64,000 bases of DNA. It comes from Madurella fahalii. Its lineage: Eukaryota > Ascomycota > Sordariomycetes > Sordariales. Under the pieces are notes generated by a model, which was not told the DNA's origin, made no database searches, and saw only the letters and a program-made list of their open reading frames with translations. Below are positions 32,859 through 44,067 of this stretch, in pieces. A program made the translations under genes and the position numbers. The DNA is taken from contig CM056876.1 of NCBI GenBank assembly GCA_029876055.1, positions 186,001 through 250,000 on the forward strand. Direction: 5' to 3'. Numbering within the stretch: position 1 is the first letter of the stretch; each line of letters opens with the position of its first letter.

Positions 32859-33809
32859 TTAAATAGTGTTCCGTAGTTCCTGCTGAGCAAAATACCGCCT
32901 CAAGTTATCGACAATCAGCGCCTCTGCGCCCTGAGGCCTCCCTCCCGCCGCATGAGGCGACACAATACAATTCGGCGCCTTCCACAACTTGCTCCCCTCC
33001 GGCAACGGCTCCGTCTCAAACACATCTAACGCAGCTCCCCCAATAGTCCCCTTCTCAAGCGCCTCAAACAATGCCTCTTCGTCCACCGACGTCCCGCGGC
33101 CTACATTGACCACCCACGCATGCTTCGGTAGCATTCCCAGCCTCTCCTTATTCAACACGTGCTTCGTAGAATCATTTCCGGGAAGTATCATGACGAGCGC
33201 GTCCGTCTTCGGCAGCAACTCCGGCAGCCAGTTGTCCGCGTACACCTCGATCCCGTTTCTGACCCCGGTCTCCCTCGCCACCCCCTTCACGTCGGCCCCC
33301 AGCGCAGTCAGATAGGGCGTCAGGCACTTCGCGATGTTCCCAAAGCCCCAGATTAACACCTTGGCATCCCTCAGCGTCCGAAACGTCCCCGGCTCCCGGT
33401 CGGGCTGCGGCCCGCCCAAGTGGCCCGGCCACTTGCCCTGCAGCTGGAAGTCCCTCATCTCGTAGAACCTCCGCGCCGCATTCAGCAGCAAGCCCAACGC
33501 GTGCTCGGCAACGGTGCGGTCGTGCAGCCCCGAACCGGTGGTGACGCGCACGCGGGCCGGGTCGAACCCCGCCGCGAGGACGTCGTTGGGCCCTGCCGCG
33601 AGGGACTGAATCCACGCGAGCCTGGGCATGTTCTTGGCGGCAAAAGCGAGGTTGGCCGCGGAATTGGCCCAGGTAACCAGGATCTCGGCGTCGAGCAGGT
33701 CGGCGGGGATGGTGGGTGCCCCGGCATCGTAGAGGTGCAGCGTGAGGGTCGGGAAGCCCGATATGGCCGGGATGTCGAGCTTGAGGGTGTTGGGGTAGAG
33801 GAGCTTCAT
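32859..33809 (-). CDS. D-isomer-specific 2-hydroxyacid dehydrogenase
   Basis: A single exon of 316 residues from the ATG at 33809 (MKLLYPNTLKLD); the frame is open to 33884 but begins with TTG there. The NAD-binding motif is VLIWGFGNIAKCL. The catalytic residues are the Arg in VVNVGRGTSVDE, the Glu in FETEPLPEGSKLW, and the His in IVSPHAAGG. HDRTVAEHALGLLLNAARRF is a family signature near the substrate domain. Members reduce 2-ketoacids such as glyoxylate or hydroxypyruvate to D-hydroxyacids using NAD(P)H; the substrate here is open. The gene converges on GH7 with only 157 nt between ends, so their transcripts may overlap. Confidence 0.92.
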   Translation of the reverse strand: MKLLYPNTLKLDIPAISGFPTLTLHLYDAGAPTIPADLLDAEILVTWANSAANLAFAAKNMPRLAWIQSLAAGPNDVLAAGFDPARVRVTTGSGLHDRTVAEHALGLLLNAARRFYEMRDFQLQGKWPGHLGGPQPDREPGTFRTLRDAKVLIWGFGNIAKCLTPYLTALGADVKGVARETGVRNGIEVYADNWLPELLPKTDALVMILPGNDSTKHVLNKERLGMLPKHAWVVNVGRGTSVDEEALFEALEKGTIGGAALDVFETEPLPEGSKLWKAPNCIVSPHAAGGRPQGAEALIVDNLRRYFAQQELRNTI

Positions 33810-35425
33810 TCTGAGCGATGGAGAATGGCGCCGAAGGTAGTCGGTTGGCGTGGATGCAGCGGGTGTTGGCAGTGTAAGGTCCAATTAGTAACTATCACGG
33901 TTTTGGGGCGTGGTGGTGAGGGGTTATCTGCAGCTCGGTTGGCGGGGCAGAAGAGCCCGGTAAGGTTGTGTACATACTGTACTGCGCCGACAGCGGGGAT
34001 CTCCCACGGGCTGCTCTGCAGAAGGGTGCCTTGTCCACTGTTCATTATTTCTGCTCCGATATAGGTGGAGACCCGGCTGCGTGATCGGAGCCGTAACCGA
34101 CGGTGGGATAACTCATAACAAATGCAATGTAATTCTAGAAACTCCGGCTGCGAACGTTTCATCATTCTCGTTACGTATAATCTGTCAATACATTGGCGCC
34201 GGGCCATCACGGACTATACCTTACGCGGAAATAAGTATTCATCTTTTGTGGTTCCGTAGGGGTCAACCTCGTCTATCAGAACCATCGAACGCCATGCCTC
34301 ATTCATCTGTACTTGGATGCTGCCCCGGGATGAGAATCGCGCTTGTTTTCGGACGGTCAGAATATCTATTAACCTTCCTATGGCCATCAGTCCGCCCGTC
34401 GAAGGACAGAAAATGAAATAACGGCATATGCGTCGGGAGAGGAACTCCGGTAAGCACATGAAAGCCTCGCCAACGTGGCCGAGGGCGATGAAAGGGGTGC
34501 GTATTTAGTTCCAGCAGAGAATTCTGATCACTCTGCGGTTACATCACGGCGCTAGCCCCGTAGCTCAACTATACCTACCACCACCAGTTTCAAACCCGCT
34601 CTGGGACAACTCATGAGTTAGTTGTACATGGCAGAGTAACATCACATGGGTCCGTTAGTCATCATGGTGCACCCCCTAGAGAAAGACAAGAGGAAGATTG
34701 CCGTTGAAATTGCCATCTTGGTTAATGTTGGACGAGGGCTAAGGAAGAGAGGCAACGCATAGGTAACGCTACCGGATGAGATCATCACCGGCCCATCCGC
34801 CGGGGCCGAGGTTACCTCCGGCATCACGCCGCATGGCTTGTTGCCCCGGCACTCGGCGCAAGCGGTGTAGGAATGGAAATTACTGGATGCTTAAGAGACA
34901 CGAACGGTTACGTCACGGCAATGCCCTGAGTAATAGGGAATCAATATATAAGGTGTGCCTGTATTCGATCAGTCGCCTGGGAGTGATGGCTGCCCGGAAT
35001 ATGTTGTCCGATTCAAGAGGCGAAAGCGGCGGTAACCGTGAAACAGGCACGGGACCGCAATACCAACGTCGGTGTGACCCGGTGGTTGCCCGGGCCTGGA
35101 AACAGTGGCGTGGCGCGACCGAATAATGGGTTCAGAACGCAGCGCGTTAATTTGAGGCTGTGGGGCCCCCACTCCCAATGCCCCGCGCAACCGATATCGC
35201 GCTGCCCCTCGTCAGGATTTTCCCATGACAAACGAGTCACAGGTGAAATTCGAGAGCTCTTGTCCGGGGAGGAGTTGTGCTACTGTATACTAAGGTACGT
35301 TTTCGAATCCTGGTGGATTTCAAATCTTGTTTCCCAAACTTCGACGTTACATTGATCGTGCTAATTGAACGTCGCAGGCTCGCGAATTTCGGCTCTCAGC
35401 GAGCCGCACAGATAGCACGACCATC
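33810..35425. other. Divergent region, dehydrogenase and ADE1
   Basis: 1.6 kb between opposite start codons. Short frames (34081-34416, 34776-35126, 35038-35355) have no family motif. A stretch near 34553-34607 weakly resembles tRNA boxes but does not fold. No gene is supported. Confidence 0.45.
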
Positions 35426-37220
35426 ATGGCATCCGAAGCCCTCACTGCGATTCCATTATCTTCGCTTCCAAAGATCTCCCAAGGCAAAGTCCGGTATGTA
35501 ATTGGAATTTTAATGTCACAATCTGTCACAACGCTGTGGCGCGGATTTGCTGCAGCACTCATATATCTCAGAACTGATATTGCCACATGGTGTAACCCTG
35601 GCGATGTTCAAATAGACGCTGACCTTGAACTTTGCAGGGATCTTTTCTCCCTCCCAGATGGCGAGGAGCCCAGACTTCTTTTCGTAACCTCCGGTAGGCG
35701 TTGTTTCCGAATCACCCGCGATGCTAAGTCTAATAAGGCGCAATTCGCCAGATCGTATAAGCGCGTATGACGTCATCCTCAAAGTCAGCCACCTTCACGA
35801 ACGGTTCTTCCCCGAAGCATTTGGGGGTCACTAACAGGACAGGATAGAACGGTATACCTTCCAAGGGAATCATCTTGACTCTGCTGTCAGCGAAATGGTT
35901 CGAGGTCCTGTCGTCCCGAGTTCCTGGCCTGAAGCACCATTTTATCCACCTCGGCCCTCCGCCGGCATCGGGGTTCACACCTGAAGAGGCACGGATACTC
36001 CGTGGGCGCTCGATGACTGTCCGGTATGCGCCTCTGATATCGATACATTTCTTCATTAAACACTAACGCTTGGCTTTAACAGCCGTCTGAAGATTTTTCC
36101 AATCGAAGCTATCGGCAAGAACCCCTTTGGCGTGCTGTCAATGAAAGAAGAGCATGTTCTGGAACATTATCTAATATTCTGTGTCTAGTGCGTGGCTATG
36201 TTACTGGAAGTGCCTGGGCAGAGTCCGTTCCCCCCTGTGCCGAAGAACCGCAATCATTCGCGCTGACCCCTCGCAGATACGAGAAGAGCCAGACCATCCA
36301 CGGTCTGCCGCAGCCTGCCGGACTGCTCCGCTGTGCACAGCTTCCTCAGCCCATCTACACTCCGTCCACCAAGGCAGAGCTTGGTGACAAGGATATCAAC
36401 ATCTCCCCGGAAGAGGCGAGAAAGATTGTAGGCGATAAATATGCCTCGCAAATTGAGGAACTCGCACTAGCATGCTACAAGGCGGGAGCCGCGTACGCGG
36501 AGGAGCGCGGGATCATCATCGTAGGCCTACCGGACGAAACCATTACAGGAATTGTGGCCACTAATGCTTCACTCGGCAGGCTGATACCAAATTCGAGTTC
36601 GGTCTGGATGAAGAGACGAACGAGATTTACCTTGTAGATGAGGTTCTCACGTAAGTCACCTCCGTGCCGCCATGCGGCATGGCTTCATTTGGCTCTTAAC
36701 AGCGGATTGGAGCGAAACACCTTGGCGCGATGGCTTAGCACGGAGTACTGACGTGAAGCACCAAGACCCGATTCCTCGCGCTTCTGGAGCAAGACCGACT
36801 ACCAGGGTATGCTCCGTCCCAACCCGTCTCCGTCCGTTCAAAATACTGACCCATCCTCTAGTTGGGCGTGATCAGGACTCTTGTACGTGGTCATACCCGT
36901 GGCTGTGTAGATGCCAGGAACCAAACACGGAATATACGGTCGCGATTCTAACAGCTTGCAGTCGACAAGCAGGTGCTCAGGAACTGGCTGACGGACAATG
37001 GTCTGGTATGTAACTGGTGCTTGCTTTCTGGCGGCAAATTGCGGCAGGCTTCTAGGATTTGGCCTTTTGATGAGGAGCTAACGCTAGAATGCAGAAGGGA
37101 AAGCCGGACGTGGAAATGCCGCCTGAGGTGGTTGAGAAGACAAAGGCTCGGTATACCGAGGTGTACGAACGGCTGACGGAAAGCACTCTCCAAGAGGGTC
37201 TGGAAAGGTTGGCCGCTTGA
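35426..37220 (+). CDS. ADE1: SAICAR synthetase, 12 exons
   Basis: Phosphoribosylaminoimidazole-succinocarboxamide synthase, the ATP-dependent joining of aspartate to CAIR in purine synthesis. Exons: 35426-35493, 35638-35693, 35752-35783, 35848-36023, 36083-36114, 36189-36222, 36277-36520, 36580-36650, 36766-36806, 36862-36882, 36962-37005, 37095-37220. They sum to 945 nt, 314 residues, in agreement with the family. Order of motifs: LPKISQGKVRDLF, DRISAYDVILKNGIP, LRGRSMTVRRLKIFPIEAI, VRGYVTGSAWAEYEKS, IYTPSTKAELGDKDINI, RGIIIADTKFEFGLDEET, LVDEVLTPDSSRFWSKTDY, GRDQDSFDKQVLRNWL. Every join restores a conserved segment. Intron 5 (36115-36188) has a GC donor, intron 8 an AAG acceptor, and exon 10 is only 21 nt. 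No single ORF shows more than a fragment. RNA evidence would settle the less usual junctions. Confidence 0.92.
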
Positions 37221-38401
37221 TACCTGCGCCATTGAACAAGCCTATCGTATAGATTGATTGCGCGTCAGCGGCCCAAGGTATTGACAGGCATGCCTATATT
37301 ACCAAACCTCGTTAGCTTAACTACAGCCTTATGACGTGTACGGTGTCCCGCTTATTAAAGGCCACCACAGTCGAGAGTGCGATGACCAGGCGTTCCAGGA
37401 GATGACAACCGCTAATTATACCAGTTCGAGGTATTGGTGAAGTTACCGGCGAGAATGCAACATGATTATGCACTGTGCCAATGTATCCAACGGCCTTCAG
37501 CTGACACACTTTACTTTGATATGGTGCAGGTGTGTATGCCCGATCCGAATAGTCCAAAGCCGTAACTTTGACTAAGGAGCATTTCTCCTGCCAAAAGCGA
37601 GCTTGCGGGTAGCTTAGAAGCTTATCTTGAATACTGGGCTGCGCCATCTAGTTATCTGTTTCCCTTCATGGAAGTACTCAGTATCATACGCCGGTCGCGT
37701 CATTCTCGAAACAGCAAGTCGGAAATTAGATACCGGCAAAAATAGATGCATTTTGGTTTTCTAGGATCGTATTGGTTCCAACCGTACGGGGCTTAGGTAC
37801 CCATGCTGACGGCAGCAGCGAAGCTTAAAGCTACACGAGCCTTGTGGGACTGGGTTTGCGGGAGGCCCAGCATGTTTTGGAAGACCCCTGCATGGTGCTG
37901 TACTCTTTTCAGAATTGCGCAGCTACTGTGGTACCATCTCCTGGTTCGAATCTCACACCCAAGACCGTCAGGGGTGCGGCGGCGTAGCCAATCTGACGCG
38001 TAGGCCTGCAGATAACCGTATTTGCAAATTCCGCCCGAGGGATCCGCGGAGAGGGATCCGCGGAACGGGTACTCCTCGCAGCAGCGGGAAGGATTGCAGT
38101 GGGAGGTGGCTGAATAGGGAACTGTAGGTATACTTCCAACAATGAATCGGGTCGGGCCTGAGTTCAATCCGCCGGAGAAGGACAGCAAGGCGGAGCTCTT
38201 AGAGTCCGAGTGCGAAGCTCTTCGTTGTCTCCTGTCTTTTACTTATAGAAGTTCTTACTGCTGTTTTCCCCTGCGTCTCAAGCACTCTGATACCGATAGT
38301 AACTCCCAGTTGTCGCAGTTGTATATGTCCCTAGGAGTCCAGATCCTCACCTTCTCCGATCCAAGTTTAATCGTTGCTCACCAGCGTATCTACGGGCTAT
38401 C
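37221..38401. other. Intergenic region with a short tandem repeat
   Basis: No gene is supported; the 131-codon minus frame at 37793-38188 has no motif. A perfect 14-bp duplication lies at 38037-38064, upstream of the RTA1-like gene. Confidence 0.5.
38037..38064. repeat. Perfect 14-bp tandem duplication with palindromic core
   Basis: GAGGGATCCGCGGA occurs twice in direct succession. Each unit contains the 8-bp palindrome TCCGCGGA with CCGCGG inside. It sits 338 bases before the ATG of the RTA1-like gene, so it could be a paired binding site for a zinc-cluster factor; that role is inferred. Confidence 0.7.
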
Positions 38402-39517
38402 ATGGCAGATGAACAAGGGAACGAAACCAATTCTGGGTTCTACCATTACGACCCCAGCGTCGCAGCCAATGCCATCTTCGTCGCTCTGTTCGCTGTGGTG
38501 ACAATAGCGCACACATATATCCTTGTGCGCAAAAAGGCGTGGTACTTCATCCCATTCCTTGTAGGATGCCTCTGTAGGTTCAACTCCTCTCTTGTACTGC
38601 GGACCCCACTAATGGGTGGGCTGGCATTAGTCGAGGTCGGTGGATACATTGGGAGAATTGCAGCGGCGAACGAGAACCCAGACTTTACGATGGGCGTCTA
38701 CATCTGGCAAACACTTCTTATTCTTCTCGGGCCGGCGCTGATGGCCGCCTCCATTTACATGGTGCTCGGTCGAATGATCCGGCTGCTGGACGGGCATAAA
38801 TACGCCTTGGTCCGGTCAACGTGGATGACCAAGGTTTTTGTTACGGGCGATGTCCTGTCCTTTATTGCACAGGGTGCCGGTGAGTATGCTGCATTAAGGA
38901 TCCCTGGACTTTCTTTCTGATCAGTTTTTCTCTCAGGTGGCGGCATCCTGGCGGGGGATGACAATTCGGAGACAACCCGTGACACCGGCGAGGGCATTAT
39001 CATGGGCGGTCTGGGCATCCAGATCCTCTTCTTCGGCCTCTTTATCCTCACGACCATCCTCTTCCACGTCCGCATTACGAAGAACCCGACAGCACGCTCA
39101 TTTTCGGTAACCGGGCCCTGGCAGCAGCAGATCATGGCGCTATACGCCACCAGCGTGCTGATCTTGATCCGTTCCGTGTTCCGCCTGATCGAGTTCGCTA
39201 TGGGTTACGATGGTGTCCTGATGCAACATGAGGCTTACCTGCTCGGCCTCGATGGAGCGCTGATGTTCATCGTAGCTACTATCCTTGTGTGGTGGCATCC
39301 GTACAAAGCCCTCGTGGGATACAAGGAAATGCCGAAGAGGCCGTGGAAAAAGACCACGGCAGATAACATCGGAATGCTACCGACCGACACCGAGTCTCAG
39401 TCAACGATCCCGAAATTGCCTGGTCCTTACGACAGCGATGGCACAGGGGTGATGGTGCCTTTGCCTCCGCCTAATAGCACCTACGCTCCGGACACGCAGT
39501 ATGCCTTTGGGAGGTGA
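38402..39517 (+). CDS. RTA1-like membrane protein
   Basis: Exons 38402-38573, 38631-38879 and 38937-39517 give 333 residues. Seven hydrophobic helices are seen: ANAIFVALFAVVTIAHTYI, a segment at WYFIPFLVGCLFEVGGYIG, IWQTLLILLGPALMAASIYM, TKVFVTGDVLSFIAQGAGG, GLGIQILFFGLFILTTILF, ALYATSVLILIRSVFRLIE and ALMFIVATILVWWHP. The FEVGGYIGR and GD-SFIAQGAGGG-type segments are RTA1/RTM1 hallmarks. Family members confer tolerance to toxic lipophilic compounds such as 7-aminocholesterol or act in lipid transport. The first intron (57 nt) has no stop and keeps frame, so an unspliced reading would insert 19 residues into a membrane helix. The C-terminal tail is polar and Pro-rich. Confidence 0.9.
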
Positions 39518-40474
39518 TGGGCGTGCCGAGTCCTCAATTTCGTTTGTCCCGACGGCGGGACGTTGCATACGTGTACCACGAATCCTGGACTGCGGGCCGA
39601 AGATGGTAGATACTTGGGTCCGGGAGCGCGATCCCGGCCTTTGCTATATTGTATCAATGGTTTTGCATGGCGTTATACGGGTCAAATCTAGAAGGTGAAC
39701 GGCGTCCAGAGATGCTGCTGCCTGTGCTTGTTCTAATGATGGGCTATGGGCTAGAGTTAAAGTTTTATCCATGTATCAATAGAACCGCACTGGTACTCAC
39801 CCTACCTACCTTATACTTCATGTTCGGGTTATTCTTCCCAGCGGAGAAAACCGCGTCGCAACGCCGCGCCTCTACGCTGTTGCTGAACCTTGATCCTGCC
39901 CTATCTCAGTCCGGGAGCCTATAACCCTAACCCCAGAGATTTATGGTATGGTCCTTGGGATGTGAATGATTGGTGGGCGCGTGCCAGGCGGGAGCTGCTG
40001 TCGCGCTATTAATGCGAAATCCCGGCGTCGTCCAGCGGCTTGGGATGCGCGCTGAAAATGTTGATTAGATGGTGCTTGTCAGGCCGAAATGCTCTAGCCC
40101 CGCCATGCAATGCAGTAATTGCTTCTCGGGATTGCAAGACTGAACCTACGGCGACGTCCCGTCTTTCCTTTGCAAAAAGTCGCTCTCGGCTCGAGTGTCC
40201 GAATGGCAATCCCTTTGTTCGTGCCCCGCACTTCCCCTTCCAAGTGTGTTGGACCCCTCCTCCCGTTGCCCCGCAGCAATGTCGCGCTAGGCAATCTCTT
40301 ATCGGTCCCATTCCACACTGGAAATTTGGAAAACCAAATTTTTTCTGCTGCCCACGACTCCTCTTGCGACGGCCTCGACCTCGCAGCTCCCGCTTGCGGA
40401 CTGCTTTTCCTTTCTTCCCTTCGCCTCTCCGTTTCCTTCTCTTGATACCCCTTTATTGATTTTCCACCGCGACC
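39518..40474. other. Intergenic region before KAP123
   Basis: 3' flank of the RTA1-like gene and KAP123 promoter. The last 200 bases are pyrimidine-rich, as common ahead of highly expressed fungal genes. No gene is supported. Confidence 0.5.
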
Positions 40475-43400
40475 ATGGATAAGCAGAGGCTGGCCGCGCT
40501 CCTGCAGGAGACCCAAGTCCGTAAGTGCCTACCCGTCTGCTCTCGTCTGGTTGTGCTCTCTGACGGTAGCTCTGCCTCCCAGCCGATACGCAAAACCTCA
40601 AGGCCGTCACTGCTGAGCTGCAAAAGAACTACTACGCAAACCCAGAGTCTCTCCTTCTCCTCATCGAGATTGTGGCGACCCATGAAGATGTCAATGTGAG
40701 GCAGCAGGCCGCGGTGCAGGCCGCGCGACTGGCGGTCAAGCACTGGGAGAGTATCCCCAAGGAGCAGAAGCCGGCCGTGCGCCAGCACCTCGTCCAGGCG
40801 ACCATGAACGAGCAGACCTCTAGAGCTCGCCATGCCAATTCCCGCCTCGTCGCCGCTATCGCCTCGCTGGACCTCGAGGATGGCGAGTGGACCGACCTTC
40901 TCCCCGCACTCTTCAACCTCGCCAGCAGCAGTGAAGTGGGCCAGCGCGAGGTGGGGTCCTACATCATCTTCAGCTTGCTCGAGGAGAACCCGACCACATT
41001 TGCCGACCACATTGCCAAGCTCCTTGAGCTTTTCAGCCGCACGCTCCGCGACCCCCAGAGCGCTGATGTCCGCATCAACTCGATGATGTCGATCGGCGCC
41101 ATGCTGCTGATGTTCGAACCCCTCGAGGACGAGGAGGCGGTCGCCGCCCTCCAAGCTCTGATCCCGTCCATGGTCGACGTCCTCAAGGACGCCGTTCAGG
41201 CTGGCGACGACGAGAAGACCGAGCAGGCGTTTGAGGTCTTCCAGCAGTTCCTGGCGTACGAGTCGGCCCTGCTTGGCAAATACCTCAAGGACCTTGTCCA
41301 GTTCATGATCGACCTGGCAGCGAACAAGCAGGCGGAGGACGACGTCCGGACGCAAGCGCTCGCCTTCCTGGCCCAGACGGTGCGCTATCGCCGCATGAAG
41401 ATCCAGGGTATGAAGGATATGGGCCAGGAGCTGACCCAAAAGAGCTTGCTCATTCTCACCGAGATTGACGATGAGGAAGACGAGGATGAGATGGGACCGG
41501 CAAGATCGGCCCTGGCTCTACTCGACCAGCTGGCCAACGATCTTCCGCCGCGGCAGGTTATCGTTCCCCTGCTTGACGCCCTTCCCAAATTCGCCACATC
41601 TAGCGAGGCTGGTTATAGAAAGGCGGGCATTTTGGCCCTGGGCACTGTCGTCGAGGGCGCGCCGGATTTCATTGCCTCCCAAGTCAAGGCCATCATGCCC
41701 CTTGCCATCCAGTTGCTGAACGATCCCGATGTCGGCGTCCGACACACGGCGCTCATCGGCCTCGCCCGCCTAGCCGACGACATCGCCGAGGAACTTTCGG
41801 CATACAACGAGCCTATTATGGCTGCTCTGGTTAAGAACCTACAGGCTGCCATGGAGGCCACCTCAGACCAGAAACTGGCCAAGAAGAACATCGAGATCAT
41901 CCGCTCTGTTTGCGGGGCACTTGATGCCATGTCCGACGGTCTTGATGCCGAGTTCATGAAGCGGTATGCTGGCGAACTGATCGGTAGCATCGGTGCCCTG
42001 GTGAGCCACAGCGATTTCAAGGTCAAGGTTGCTGCGTCTGGAGCGCTTGGAGCCATTGCCGAGTCCCTTGGTGAGGATTTCAAGCCTTACTTTGAGCAGA
42101 CCGTGCACGCTCTAGGCGCATACCTTACCATCAAGGACTCGGAGGATGATCTTGCTCTGCGGAGCGGCGTTTGCGACTCGATGGGTCGCATTGCCGCTGC
42201 GGTTGGCGCCGAGACGTTCCAGCCCTACGTCGTGGACCTGATGCGGTCCAGCGAGGAGGCTCTCCAGCTTGACAATTCAAGGCTCAGGGAAAGCAGCTTC
42301 ATCCTGTGGAGCTCACTCGCCAAGGTCTACGAGAAGGACTTTGCACCCTTCCTTCCCGGCGTCTTCAAAGGCCTCTTCGCGAGCCTAGAGCTTGAGGAAG
42401 AAGAGATCAAGCTTCAGTTGAGCGAGGAGGAGAAGGGAATTGTTGGCACTGACGATGAGATCATCACCGCTGGCAAGAGGCTGAAGATCAAGAGCACTGA
42501 TGAGGAGGCGGACTTAATGGAGGACGATGAGGACGACGACGACTACGATGGCATGGGGGTCTCGACGGAAGCTCTCGAGAAGGAAGTGGCCATCGAGATT
42601 TTGGGCGATGTCATCACATACGCTTGCGGTACACAGGATATCGCCGAATACCTGGAGAGGGCCATTGAGAAGGTTTCCCCGCTCGCCGAGCACTCGTACG
42701 AGGGCTGTCGCAAGGCCGCCGTGGCCACGCTGTGGCGGTCGTATGCGCGTGTATGGCAGCTGATGGAACAGGAGACCGGCACGAGCTGGGAGCCAGGTCT
42801 TCCCCTCAAACAGACCCCCACGGTCACTCTAGTGAAGCTTGGTGAGATCGTGTCCAAGGCCACCCTCGCGCTGTGGCACGAAGAGGCCGATCGGTATGTT
42901 TTGCTCTTTTCCTTCACCTCATCTACCACTGCATGATGACCACCTTGCGTTATTACCCAGCTCACTCAGACGCATTTTGCGGGTGCTGAGAAAGCGTAAT
43001 CATCAACCCCTGACTGTAGCCTTCTGTCTCCTCGTGCCGAGCAATTTGTTTTGGAGAATTGATGCTAATTGATGCAAGATCTGTGGTTACCGAGATCAAC
43101 CGGAACGTTGCGGCCACTCTCAAGACTTGCGGTCCAGCTATTCTCGCTCAGGAGGATATGATGAAGGAAATCGTGACCGTCCTCACGACCATCATTACCA
43201 GGTCTCACCCTTGCCAGCAGGACCTGGGCGATGAAGATGAGGAGCAGGAGGTGGAGGGCTCATCCGAGTACGACTGGCTCGTCATCGACACGGCACTCGA
43301 CGTCATCATCGGCCTCGCTGTCGCGCTTGGACCCGGCTTTGCTGAGCTCTGGAAGATCTTCGAGAAGCCCATCTTGAAGTTCGCGGCGTCTGAGTCCGAG

Positions 43401-44067
43401 AACATTGAGCGGTCGACGGGTGTTGGTGTCATTGCCGAGTGCGCCGCGAACATGGAGTCGGCTGTGACGCCGTACACGGAGAAGCTGCTTAAGTTACTCC
43501 TAAGACGCTTGTCTGACACGGACCTTGAGACCAAGAGCAACGCCGCGTACGCTACTGGGCAGCTCATCTACAACTCGACTGACAGCAACACGTACTTACC
43601 TCACTATAACACGATCCTCCAAAAGCTCGAGTCCATGTTGCATATTCATGAGTCCCGCGTCAAGGACAATGCTGCGGGCTGCCTCTCGCGCATGATTATC
43701 GCTCATCCGGACCGAGTCCCCATTGGTGAGGTCCTCCCGGCCCTAGTCGACCTCCTCCCGCTCAAGGACGACTACGAAGAGAACTCCCCGGTGTACGAGT
43801 GTCTTTTGAAGCTTTGTATGTTTCCCATCTTCCTATGCGTGTGCAGCGTGAACCTGACAGCCGGCAGACGAGCAAAGCGAGCCTACCATCCAGCAGCTGA
43901 CACCGAAGCTGATCCCCGTCCTCGAGTCGGTGCTGAGCCCGCCGACCGAGCAGCTCGACGACGAGGCTCGAGAGACTGTCCGCAAGATCGTCTACCTTCT
44001 CTATAATGCCAAACAGGATCTTTTCAGCAGCCACCCCAACGTGCCGAAGTTGGCGGGTGTTGCTTGA
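40475..44067 (+). CDS. KAP123: Importin beta (karyopherin), Kap123/importin-4
   Basis: Exons 40475-40520, 40583-42893, 43079-43815 and 43868-44067 give 1097 residues, close to yeast Kap123. The protein is an all-helical HEAT-repeat solenoid; repeats are visible as paired helices throughout, for example DVNVRQQAAVQAARLAVKHW near the N-terminus, DPDVGVRHTALIGLARLAD, SDFKVKVAASGALGAIAESL and TDLETKSNAAYATGQLIY. An acidic loop (MEDDEDDDDYDG) occurs about two thirds in, as in Kap123. The protein imports ribosomal proteins and histones H3/H4 into the nucleus in a Ran-GTP dependent way. The first intron sits after only 15 codons. Intron 2, at 185 nt, has a CAAG acceptor that restores ADRSVVTEINRN. 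A housekeeping gene with no oddity. Confidence 0.95.

Noticed and set aside
37943..37952. GGTTCGAATC, T-loop-like sequence of a tRNA
   Set aside because: No matching T stem, D arm or acceptor stem around it.
40453..41439. 328-codon frame antisense to KAP123
   Set aside because: Shadow frame. The plus-strand KAP123 has continuous family similarity, while the antisense product is Leu/Arg/His-rich low-complexity sequence.
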